A stretch of 64,000 bases of DNA from Actinomyces graevenitzii C83 (GTDB lineage Bacteria; Actinomycetota; Actinomycetes; Actinomycetales; Actinomycetaceae): the NCBI RefSeq assembly GCF_000239695.1, contig NZ_JH470338.1:1463401-1527400 (forward strand). Direction: 5' to 3'. The translations under genes were made by a program, and so were the position numbers. Positions 42,621-50,903 of the stretch are shown here, piece after piece. Under the pieces are notes generated by a model. That model made no database searches and was not told the DNA's origin. It saw only the letters and a program-made list of their open reading frames with translations. The first letter of the stretch is position 1; every line of letters starts with the position of its first letter.

Positions 42621-45098
42621 TTAGTGGTAGCTAGTTGTTTTCGCTGAGGCCGCAATGAGGCTGCGTGTCTTATAACGTCGCCTCCCGACGAGACCCCGCA
42701 GCCCCATCTCCACCACAGCTTCTGTTGACACATCACTCCCTGTTGCATCAAGTTTTTGTGGCAGCTCCAGTGACATAAAGCAGGCCAGGGGCACTAGCAG
42801 GAACAGGCTGTAGACCGCCATCGAGGCGCCCGAATCATTTAGGGCCACTTCCAGCAGCATCAAAGCAGTCACTGGGGCGAACATCAAAACTACAATGCTA
42901 GATGTTTCCGACGCATGAATAGCGACATAGAACTTTACCCAAACCCAGACAATTAATGCCATCACTATTAAGGCAACTAACATTTTCGCAGCCAGATAGT
43001 CGGATTCAGCTAAAAATGGCTCCATCAAAGCCATGAACCTATGGTCTATATCCGCAGCAAAAGCAGAAAGGTAATCAGGGCTCTCACCAGAACCACACCA
43101 TTTAGTAAACGTCAGGATCGATAGCGAAATAAATAGAATTAAGCTTAAAACATAGATGTTAGACAAGCGTAAGCTGGGTTTAGACAGTTTCAAGACTAGT
43201 GCAGTCAACGCAACCCCAAAAACTACGGCTCCAGCAAAATTATCCCCTAAGCTTGGCAAGGCAATAGCCATTATAAGTAATACCCCGATTCCTCCTATTA
43301 CTATCTGAGAAATGCGCAGGCTTAAACTGCGATCAAGTCGGTTAGCAAGGTACGCCAAGGCTACCAGAGCCCCCATACCCCCAAAAGCAAAACCGGCACC
43401 AGATAGCCCATGTAAATTAGTCGAATCGAGGGCAGCCATAGCAAAGGGACTATTCAAGATTAGATGACTACCACTGAGGCCATCACCCAACCAAAAGAAA
43501 GCATTTAACACACAAACCATTACGAAGCCACTTGCGTAATTAGCGAATTTTATGGTTACTAGCTGCACCAAGCAAGTAACCGCTAAACTTATGCCGATAA
43601 TAGCCGCCACAAATGGAATATACCCCAAATCTGCACTCTTAGCAGGATCTTCGTAATTACTGACAACATTGGCATAGTTGGCGCTTGCAGGGGTTGAATT
43701 CATCCTCCATGCATACCACCGAGTTATGCTAAGTAATATACATCCCAATGGCACACAAGCTGCAAAGACAAGTAGGTTGCGCCCAACCAGCGACCTTATA
43801 CCAATCGTTTTGAACTTCTTTGGAGAAAACTCAAATTTAGCGACCCCAGTTAACCACACCACAACCGGAACTAGTAGGAGAAATATCATGGCCAGCACAT
43901 TAAAGTTAGCAGCATCTTGTGAGACTTCAATTTTCTTTCCCTGCTCTATCAGAGAGTTAATTAAAGATAAACGCGCTTTAGGCACAGAAGCCTTGTAAAT
44001 CTCCCGATAGCCTTCATCCCATAGATTTACTTGCCGATCTTTAAAAGCCGATTTATCGACTCTACCAGGAGATTGCGGCAACACCTTACCCACACTCCCT
44101 CCAGGAAGGCTGGCGCCATAGCGAGCCGCAACAGTAGGGGCTATATCAGTTAACCTAGTTAAATTACCGCTATAACCAAGCGAAGACCCTGAAAACATTT
44201 TATCGAACACGGATCTATCTAGGCTAGGAATTAGCGCAAGATTAGGTTTTCTATGCTCGCTACTTAAGGCATCATAATTGTTGCTAAGCGAGATAAGCAT
44301 TACGTCAACATTGTCGCCATAATATGTTCGAAACAGGCTAAGATACTCCACATATTGATACCAGCCTTTATTTCTAGCATCAATAATCGTCACATCCGCC
44401 GGATAGTCTTCAAACAATCTACGCTTATTGCCATAAGGCCAATATCCGCTGTAATAATCATCTTCTGCAACGATTTGCCTGACCCTACAACCAGCAGATT
44501 TTAAACTGCGCACTAATATTGAAGTACGAATATTATAATCACCGTTAACGAAATCGTTTTGCTTCCCAGACATTAGTGAGGCAAGCAGATCTTCTTCACC
44601 AAGTTTAGAGCTCGGAACAAATACATTCATCGGCTCAGCCGAATAACTTTCAATATATTTAGCCATCAAGCTGTCATATTTTGAATATTTCCTATTTTCC
44701 ATAGGTTTATGATTTGCGATCGCGCTAATATTTTGCCAAGTTAGCTTCCTTGTAATCAGCATAATAAGAGGTTTGATTCTGGTAGTGGCTGTAGCTCCAC
44801 AAGTATTTGTTACTTGCGAAGACTTATATTGCAGCCCACTCCCTTTAATAGTCACAGCATTGGCTCCACTGGCTAGCACCAGTAGACATACAAGAATTAC
44901 CGTAAAGAGTTTCGCCAGCGTTATTGCTATTCGGCTAGCTATGACGCTGCCATCAACTACACCAAAGACACGTGTCTCGCCGTCGGTTTTAAACCGACGT
45001 AACCCAGCGCCTCCAGACAAGCCGCTCACCTGCATAAAACGTGAACTGCGTAAACCTAAGCGATCGCTGCCAAACATGAAATCCAGCATAGCGCCCAT
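42621..45098 (-). CDS. AP-superfamily-like membrane protein, array copy 1
   Basis: 825 aa. An N-terminal cytoplasmic part (MGAMLDFMFGSD...) and a helix (about 58-82) are followed by an extracytoplasmic domain (85-395) and eleven or more C-terminal helices (405-810). The domain resembles the alkaline phosphatase superfamily: KPLIMLITRKLTW at the first metal motif (the usual Asp is Arg), VDVMLISLSNN, and NLTRLTDIAPTVAARYG. Loss of the Asp suggests this copy is not a standard hydrolase. The 5' end is almost identical to copy 4, and the 3' end to copy 2b. DNA from 43.0 to 45.0 kb is clearly AT-richer than its neighbours. Last gene of the array, 111 bp after copy 2b. Function unknown; envelope polymer modification is a guess from topology. 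Confidence 0.72.
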   Translation of the reverse strand: MGAMLDFMFGSDRLGLRSSRFMQVSGLSGGAGLRRFKTDGETRVFGVVDGSVIASRIAITLAKLFTVILVCLLVLASGANAVTIKGSGLQYKSSQVTNTCGATATTRIKPLIMLITRKLTWQNISAIANHKPMENRKYSKYDSLMAKYIESYSAEPMNVFVPSSKLGEEDLLASLMSGKQNDFVNGDYNIRTSILVRSLKSAGCRVRQIVAEDDYYSGYWPYGNKRRLFEDYPADVTIIDARNKGWYQYVEYLSLFRTYYGDNVDVMLISLSNNYDALSSEHRKPNLALIPSLDRSVFDKMFSGSSLGYSGNLTRLTDIAPTVAARYGASLPGGSVGKVLPQSPGRVDKSAFKDRQVNLWDEGYREIYKASVPKARLSLINSLIEQGKKIEVSQDAANFNVLAMIFLLLVPVVVWLTGVAKFEFSPKKFKTIGIRSLVGRNLLVFAACVPLGCILLSITRWYAWRMNSTPASANYANVVSNYEDPAKSADLGYIPFVAAIIGISLAVTCLVQLVTIKFANYASGFVMVCVLNAFFWLGDGLSGSHLILNSPFAMAALDSTNLHGLSGAGFAFGGMGALVALAYLANRLDRSLSLRISQIVIGGIGVLLIMAIALPSLGDNFAGAVVFGVALTALVLKLSKPSLRLSNIYVLSLILFISLSILTFTKWCGSGESPDYLSAFAADIDHRFMALMEPFLAESDYLAAKMLVALIVMALIVWVWVKFYVAIHASETSSIVVLMFAPVTALMLLEVALNDSGASMAVYSLFLLVPLACFMSLELPQKLDATGSDVSTEAVVEMGLRGLVGRRRYKTRSLIAASAKTTSYH

Positions 45099-45209
45099 TT
45101 GACGCGGCAGTTGACGATTCCCGAAGCAAATTACAAGTTTTTACTCAAGCACCAACACTTAGAGCTGCACATGCCAGACAACAAAGCCACCTGCCCAGAT
45201 CACCTACAG

Positions 45210-46361
45210 TCAGTCAGCTACAGCAGTCTCTGTATCAGGTTTTGCCGGCAGTTCCAGGGACATCAGGCAGGCCAGAGGCACCAGCAGGAACAGGCTATAG
45301 ACCGCCATCGAGGCGCCTGAATCATTTAGGCCCACTTCCAGCAATAGCAGCACAGTTAGGGTATCCAGCTGCAACCGATACACCCCGGGCACGCCCTGCC
45401 GGCGCGTGGCGTGGTAAAGCCACAACCACACCACCACCACAAGGCTCACCACCACTAGAGCCACAACAATTTTCAAAACCATCAAGCCCACCTGGCCATT
45501 AGCATCAATGAACGGGCCCACTAGGGCCTTAAATTTTTTGCCAATGGTAGCCAGGAAAGTGCCGTCTAATAGCTGCCCACCAAAACGGCCCAGGTGGGTG
45601 GAGTTTTCCCCACGCAGCAGCCATTCCAAAATTGCTACGCCCGAAAGTAAACCAGCGGAAATAAAGCCAAGAAATGCCAAAATACGTGGGCGCAGGCTGC
45701 GGCCGGATAGTTTCACTAGAGCCACGCCTAGTGTGGGAATTAGTGCCAGCGCTCCACCAAAATCAGCGCCCAGGAAGGGGGCGGCGTCGACAATTACTAG
45801 CAATAAACCAACCCCGGACACTGCCAGCAAACTGGCGCGTAGGCTATAGCGGGATTTGAGCCAATCGGCCCAGGCCAGCAGGGCGATCATGGCCCCTACT
45901 GCACCGAAAGCGAAAGCCGTATTGGACACCCCATAGAAACGCCCTGCCACCAGCGCGTTCATGGTTAAGGGACTGTTGAAGGTGAGGTGATTGCCGCTAA
46001 TGCCGTCACCAAACCAAATTAAACCGTTTAATGCGGCAGCAACGATAAAGCCGGTAGAACAGCTCGCAGATTTTCGAGTTAACCAATTAATTAGCGCGGT
46101 TAGCACTAAAGCTATTAGCATCGCGCCAACAGTAGCTGTCACCACTTGTAGCGCAACAGTTTTGAAGGTATCTATATCCTGATCGGCACCATTACCCATG
46201 GTGGAAGACCTGGTAATTATCACCGAATACCAGGGGACTAAATTAATTAGCAAATACCCTACAGGCAGCGTGGCAGCAAATACACTCAGACGTTGCAAGG
46301 AAAGGAATCGCTTGCTACTAAATTCTGCGCCTTTCGTGCTACAGAATCTACGTTCTAACAT
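45210..46361 (-). CDS. Array copy 2, C-terminal half (membrane domain)
   Basis: 383 aa of membrane helices only. It corresponds to the second half of copies 1, 3 and 4: RLSVFAATLPVGYLLINLVPWY, then GFIVAAALNGLIWFGDGISGNHLTFNSP (compare ALNGLFWLGDGIIGGNLAFNSP in copy 3), and the ending LNDSGASMAVYSLFLLVPLACLMSLELP. Its ATG overlaps the TAG stop of the first half (ATGTTAG), so it can be translated by re-initiation. Thus copy 2 is either a natural two-subunit version or a recent frameshift. The last 100 bp are nearly the same as in copy 1. Confidence 0.7.
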   Translation of the reverse strand: MLERRFCSTKGAEFSSKRFLSLQRLSVFAATLPVGYLLINLVPWYSVIITRSSTMGNGADQDIDTFKTVALQVVTATVGAMLIALVLTALINWLTRKSASCSTGFIVAAALNGLIWFGDGISGNHLTFNSPLTMNALVAGRFYGVSNTAFAFGAVGAMIALLAWADWLKSRYSLRASLLAVSGVGLLLVIVDAAPFLGADFGGALALIPTLGVALVKLSGRSLRPRILAFLGFISAGLLSGVAILEWLLRGENSTHLGRFGGQLLDGTFLATIGKKFKALVGPFIDANGQVGLMVLKIVVALVVVSLVVVVWLWLYHATRRQGVPGVYRLQLDTLTVLLLLEVGLNDSGASMAVYSLFLLVPLACLMSLELPAKPDTETAVAD

Positions 46362-47611
46362 TTACGCCACCATAGCCACACTACAGCCAGAGTAAAAACA
46401 ACTATGATTATAGTATTGTAAACCATCACCGCGCGGGAAGCATGAGCGTGGTTATTTTGGTTAATTAATGAGTTAATTAAATCCTGACGCGCGGAAGTAA
46501 CTTTAGTTGTAGCGGGATTATCGGAGGAATTTTGCGCCTGCTCTACACGCTCACCAACGAACACAGGCTTATTAATGGTTTGTGGATTTTGTATCAAGGC
46601 TTGTCCAGAGGCACCTTCGGGCGCTTTAGCACCGTAGCGAGCTGCAATGGTTGTGGGAATGTCGATTAATTGCACCAGGTTGTTTTGGTGTGTAGAGGGT
46701 ACTCGCACCTTCTCCCCCGCAGCATTAGCATCACGCAGAGACGGAATTAGTGCTAAATAGAGCCTATCATCATCAGAAATACCGTTTTCGGTGGTAATCG
46801 AAATCGTCATAATATCAACACTAGAGCCATAACACTCCTTTAACTGGCGCAGCTTAGAGACAACTTTATCTGCTTTATCATGAGTTGCTTTTACGACAGT
46901 AACATCCGCCAAATCACTTCTTGATAGTTGTCCAGGCCTGGCATCAGGTAGTTGTCCAGGCCTGGCATCAGTATAATATTCTCTATCAGGTAGCGCGGGA
47001 TCTACGGCAAATGTGCAACCGGCCGCTTTTAAAGTTTTAGCTAGCGGAGAGTTAATAATGTCGTCGTCACGGTATTTGCGAGTGAATTTATCGCGCCGAC
47101 CCGAAAATAGCATGGCTAGCTGTTCATCGAAGTTAGCGCCGTCTTTATGACCGCGTACCACCAGGTTCATGGGCGTGGCTGGATAGCCCATTAGATAATT
47201 TTTTGTGTCCGAGTCTTGGCTTTGCAGATTTTGCCAGGTTATTCCGCTGGTAACCACTAAAATTAAGGGCTTAATTCGCGTTTTTGTGCCCGTCCCGCAC
47301 TTGCTAGTCGTGTTTGCACTGGCGACAGCGCCCGCCCCGGCCCAGTTTTGTGCTCTAGCTGAAGTTTTGTCGCCAGCTACACCTGGCGCAGTCGCCACGG
47401 TGAAAGTTGCCGCACTAGCGCCACTAGAGAGCAACAGCAAACAGGCAATCAGCCCAGTAAAGATTCTCGTAACCGCTCGCACCAAAGCTGCCGCGCCGAC
47501 GTCGGACTTATCCGCACCGGCCCCACCAGCAAAAGCAATGCCGACGTCAGCCCTAAAGATGTCGGTCTTAAAGCGGCGAAACACGTCCGCAAACCTCCTA
47601 ACTTTAGACAT
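46355..47611 (-). CDS. Array copy 2, N-terminal half (AP-like domain)
   Basis: About 418 aa. An N-terminal helix, then the extracytoplasmic AP-like domain with KPLILVVTSGITW (metal Asp replaced by Ser), MLFSGRRDKF, and VPSTHQNNLVQLIDIPTTIAARYG (the conserved DIAPT is DIPTT), ending in one helix and WLWWRKC. A 24-bp in-frame duplication gives DARPGQLPDARPGQL. The start at ATG 47611 (MSKVRRF) overlaps the fructosamine kinase stop (ATGTCTAA), so it is coupled to it; a start 21 codons earlier would lie deep inside that gene. The stop overlaps the start of the second half. Confidence 0.7.
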   Translation of the reverse strand: MSKVRRFADVFRRFKTDIFRADVGIAFAGGAGADKSDVGAAALVRAVTRIFTGLIACLLLLSSGASAATFTVATAPGVAGDKTSARAQNWAGAGAVASANTTSKCGTGTKTRIKPLILVVTSGITWQNLQSQDSDTKNYLMGYPATPMNLVVRGHKDGANFDEQLAMLFSGRRDKFTRKYRDDDIINSPLAKTLKAAGCTFAVDPALPDREYYTDARPGQLPDARPGQLSRSDLADVTVVKATHDKADKVVSKLRQLKECYGSSVDIMTISITTENGISDDDRLYLALIPSLRDANAAGEKVRVPSTHQNNLVQLIDIPTTIAARYGAKAPEGASGQALIQNPQTINKPVFVGERVEQAQNSSDNPATTKVTSARQDLINSLINQNNHAHASRAVMVYNTIIIVVFTLAVVWLWWRKC

Positions 47612-48530
47612 AATGCCTGGCCACCTGCACGGTTTCGTAACCATAGCCGCCTCCAAACAGCATCGCGTGCACAATCAGCATGTGTACGCGGTGTAGCCCC
47701 ACCCGCTCACTCCAGTAGGACTCTAGTGGCGACACGCTCTGATAGCCCTCATAGACGCTGTCTAGATACTGCTGCCCAAACAGGCCCAAATCAGCCAAAT
47801 CAGTCTCCGCGTGACCACCGTGCGCAGCCGGATCAATCATCACCCCAACTACCGGCCCACCAGCGAAGGCTTCTAGCTGCTGGGCGTTGGTCATTATGGC
47901 TGCGCCATCTTTCATTATGGCAGCGCCATCTTGCGGCTCATCAGTGGTTTTCTCGCTCAAAAACTCTTTGCAGCTGCGCGCCACATCCGCTACCGGGCAC
48001 CACAGCACGTTGCCGCTCCACAGGTCTCCGTGCAGGCGGGCTACGGCTGTTCCGGCTTGGGTTAGCAGCTGGGGTTGGGAGTGGTTAAAGTCCCCGTCAC
48101 GTAGGCGTTCGCAGAGTTTTTCGATTATGACGGCGCCCGAGCGGTCAATCGAGCCGTTGTCGCGGGCCGGGGCCAGCATGGGCATGATCCGGTCTGTCGC
48201 GAAAAACTCGCCCCAGCTATCGGTCCAGGCCTCAGAGCGCAAAGGTAGACGTGCACGGCCCATCCAGCCGTCACCTTCCCAGCCCTGCGGCGGCGCTCCC
48301 CAGTGTGAGGCTCCAGCGGCGTGGGTGTGGGCTAGGGCGCGACCGAAACTGAAAGCGGCTTTAGGGGTGCAGCGCCTGTCATTAAGCTGGGGTTCTTCTA
48401 GCCACCCACGACCGCTACGCACGGGCACCACAGCCACGCCGCCGTCGTCCATGGCGTCAGCTAGCCAGCGCAGGCCGGTAGCTTCCAGCGCGGTTGAACC
48501 GGGGATACCTCGATCGTCTTTGCGGAACAT
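47604..48530 (-). CDS. Fructosamine kinase family protein
   Basis: 308 aa. Phosphorylates fructosamine (Amadori) adducts or ribulosamines so that they break down, or acts on another small sugar amine. Kinase fold motifs: LARLHGDLWSGNVLWCP-type catalytic loop (HGDLWSGN) and MIDPAAHGGHAETDLADLGLFG with the metal Asp. A repeat DGAAIM-KDGAAIM is inserted after the catalytic loop. ATG 48530 (MFRKDDRG) fits family starts and has TATGCT 6 nt upstream (leaderless pattern); a TTG at 48584 is possible. It lies inside the AP-like array, overlapping copy 2a downstream and 37 bp from copy 3. Confidence 0.88.
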   Translation of the reverse strand: MFRKDDRGIPGSTALEATGLRWLADAMDDGGVAVVPVRSGRGWLEEPQLNDRRCTPKAAFSFGRALAHTHAAGASHWGAPPQGWEGDGWMGRARLPLRSEAWTDSWGEFFATDRIMPMLAPARDNGSIDRSGAVIIEKLCERLRDGDFNHSQPQLLTQAGTAVARLHGDLWSGNVLWCPVADVARSCKEFLSEKTTDEPQDGAAIMKDGAAIMTNAQQLEAFAGGPVVGVMIDPAAHGGHAETDLADLGLFGQQYLDSVYEGYQSVSPLESYWSERVGLHRVHMLIVHAMLFGGGYGYETVQVARHYV

Positions 48531-48536
48531 AACCAA

Positions 48537-48542
48537 AGCATA
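48537..48542 (-). promoter_or_regulatory. -10 box, leaderless start of fructosamine kinase
   Basis: TATGCT (minus) with 6 nt to ATG 48530. Confidence 0.45.
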
Positions 48543-48567
48543 ATGCCCGCAATGAGCTAGCTGGGCT

Positions 48568-50826
48568 TTACTTTGAAGCAGCAAGCGTTTCTGGCTTAGT
48601 TTCGACGGCGGTCGCCCTAAATAGCTTCAGCTCTACGCTCATCACCAACGCCAGTGGCACCAGCAAGCATAGGCTGTAACGCATCATCGCAAAACCTGCA
48701 TCATTAAGTACTAACTCAAGCAAAACCAAGGTAGTTAGAGCGTTAAAGGTAACCACATAACGTGCCGGCACATCCGCGCGTCGAGTAGCGCGATAGACCT
48801 TAATCCAAGCCAAAATCACTACTGTTATGGTTACCAACGCAAAGATTAACTTGGTACCCGCCTCATCATCTGCCGAAAAAATTGGGCTTAGTAAAGCAGC
48901 AATGCGCGCAGCCATAACATCAATGAAAGTGCCGTCCAAGAATTTCTGGCCTAAACTCCCTAAGTAACTGGAGTTTTGCCCAAAACAGCACCATTCAATA
49001 ACCGCTATAACTGACAGCAAACTAGCACCAATTAAACCGGAAATAACCAAGCCACGTAGACGTAGGTTGCGCTCGGAAAGTTTCAACATGGCTACCACCA
49101 GCGCACCTGTCAGGGCTAGCGCACCTGCAGAGTTATCACCCAGGCTCGGCAAGCCGATAGTTAGCACCGCCAAGGCACCGATAGTTCCCGCCACTATCAG
49201 GGACGTGCGCAAACCTCGGCGGGGTTTTAGCCAGCTGGTCAAGGTCACCAAAGCCAACACAAAACCCACCGCGCCAAGCGCAAAACCAGCATCAGACAGG
49301 CCATATAGACGCTGCGTGGTTAAGGCGCTTACGGCTAGAGGACTGTTAAAAGCCAGGTTACCGCCAATGATACCGTCACCTAGCCAAAATAAACCGTTTA
49401 ACGCGCAAGCAATAATGAAACTGACGGAATAATTTGCAAATTTTATAGTGATTAGTTCTAGCAAGCAGGTAAACACTACAGCGATAGCGACTGCCCCCAT
49501 AAAGGTCACTAAATGCAGCTTTGTTAAACCAACAATAGCCTGATTATCTTCAGGGATAGTGCCGGCGACAATAAGCCTGTAATCATTTGGCTCAACCCCA
49601 AACACATACCATGAGGTGGCGTTAAGCAGTAGGTAACCTAGCGGTAGACAGGCAGTGAACACTGCCAACCAGCGCATAAGCAGTAAATAACTACGGCTTG
49701 CATCAGGGGTATTTGTATAGAAATCTAGTTTCGGGAACTTATTGCGCCACACCAGGACAATAACCAGCATTGCCAGCACTACACACAGCATATTGAAGCC
49801 CATCACTTTTTGCGAGGCCTGACTGTGAGTGCTTTGCTCCATCAAGAAATGGATTAGGTTTGTGCGGGCGCTAGATACAGTCCCCTCGGTAAATGAGCGT
49901 TGCTGTGCCTCCCAGAAGTCTACGCATTTCTCTATGGCTGAAGAGTTATCTACTCGCCCCGGGACCTGGGGTAATGCTTTACCGGTAGCCCCAAGTGGTG
50001 GCTTTGCCCCATAACGGGCCGCGATTGTAGGAGCGATATCTGTTAACTGAATTAAATTGTCTCGCCGCACAGAGGGCGCCTGCACTAGCCCAGTTTTAGC
50101 GTTAACATCTTTTAAGCTAGGCACTAAAGCTAAATATAATTTGGCGGCTTGGCCATCTGAGTAGTAGGTTCCGTTTGCTAGCGAGAGCAGCATTATGTCA
50201 ACGTTGTCGCCGTAATATACGCGAATTCGACTTAAATAACTGGCAATCTCGGTAAGTGGTGCCGATGCTGCATCTACAACCGTCACATCGCTTAGATTTT
50301 GCCCAAACGGGCGCTCTGTTTCATAGCTGCCGCCCACTCGATATTCAGCGAAGCTGCATTCAGAATCCCTTAGCGTTTTCCCTAGCGGCGAGGTGGTCAA
50401 ATCATAGTCGGCAGTAGTGAAATTGCCTCCCCGACCGGAATACAGCATGGCCAATTGACCATTTTTACTTAAGGAGTTAGCGCTTTTAGGAATTAACAAA
50501 TTCATTGGCGTAGCCGGATAGCCAGCTATATATTGCGCATATTTTCGTATTTCTGCGCCATCACCGTTCTTGCCGATGTTTTTCCCATCCAGCACGCCAT
50601 TTAGATCGCGCCAGGTTAGGCCATAAGTAACCACCATGACCAGGGGTTTAACGCGACTGGTTGCCGTGGCCCCACAGTTGCGAGTGACCGCACTCCCTGC
50701 TGCTTTACTTTGGGCGCTCACTGCGGCGCCCTCAAGAGTCGCAGCGTTAGCCCCACTGGCTAGCAGTAGGCAGGCAAGTAGTCCTGCAAAGAGTTTCGCC
50801 AGCATATGCGCCAGCCACGCGCCCAT
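48568..50826 (-). CDS. AP-superfamily-like membrane protein, array copy 3
   Basis: About 752 aa. An N-terminal helix/signal anchor ends LLASGANAATLEG. The AP-like domain follows: CGATATSRVKPLVMVVTYGLTW (Asp replaced by Tyr), VDIMLLSLANG, and VQAPSVRRDNLIQLTDIAPTIAARYG. Then a helix, a linker, and about ten helices including IIACALNGLFWLGDGIIGGNLAFNSP. I prefer ATG 50826 (MGAWLAHMLAKL): TAGGAT lies 7 nt upstream and the MGA start matches copy 1. A GTG 8 codons earlier is the alternative. Less AT-rich than copies 1 and 4. Confidence 0.72.
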   Translation of the reverse strand: MGAWLAHMLAKLFAGLLACLLLASGANAATLEGAAVSAQSKAAGSAVTRNCGATATSRVKPLVMVVTYGLTWRDLNGVLDGKNIGKNGDGAEIRKYAQYIAGYPATPMNLLIPKSANSLSKNGQLAMLYSGRGGNFTTADYDLTTSPLGKTLRDSECSFAEYRVGGSYETERPFGQNLSDVTVVDAASAPLTEIASYLSRIRVYYGDNVDIMLLSLANGTYYSDGQAAKLYLALVPSLKDVNAKTGLVQAPSVRRDNLIQLTDIAPTIAARYGAKPPLGATGKALPQVPGRVDNSSAIEKCVDFWEAQQRSFTEGTVSSARTNLIHFLMEQSTHSQASQKVMGFNMLCVVLAMLVIVLVWRNKFPKLDFYTNTPDASRSYLLLMRWLAVFTACLPLGYLLLNATSWYVFGVEPNDYRLIVAGTIPEDNQAIVGLTKLHLVTFMGAVAIAVVFTCLLELITIKFANYSVSFIIACALNGLFWLGDGIIGGNLAFNSPLAVSALTTQRLYGLSDAGFALGAVGFVLALVTLTSWLKPRRGLRTSLIVAGTIGALAVLTIGLPSLGDNSAGALALTGALVVAMLKLSERNLRLRGLVISGLIGASLLSVIAVIEWCCFGQNSSYLGSLGQKFLDGTFIDVMAARIAALLSPIFSADDEAGTKLIFALVTITVVILAWIKVYRATRRADVPARYVVTFNALTTLVLLELVLNDAGFAMMRYSLCLLVPLALVMSVELKLFRATAVETKPETLAASK

Positions 50827-50833
50827 TTTCATA

Positions 50834-50839
50834 ATCCTA
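50834..50839 (-). promoter_or_regulatory. -10 box, leaderless start of array copy 3
   Basis: TAGGAT (minus) with 7 nt to ATG 50826. Confidence 0.45.
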
Positions 50840-50903
50840 AACTGCCACACCTTTACGCCTTACAACCACCAAACTGCACTAGAAACGCAGCCTGAAGACC
50901 AAC

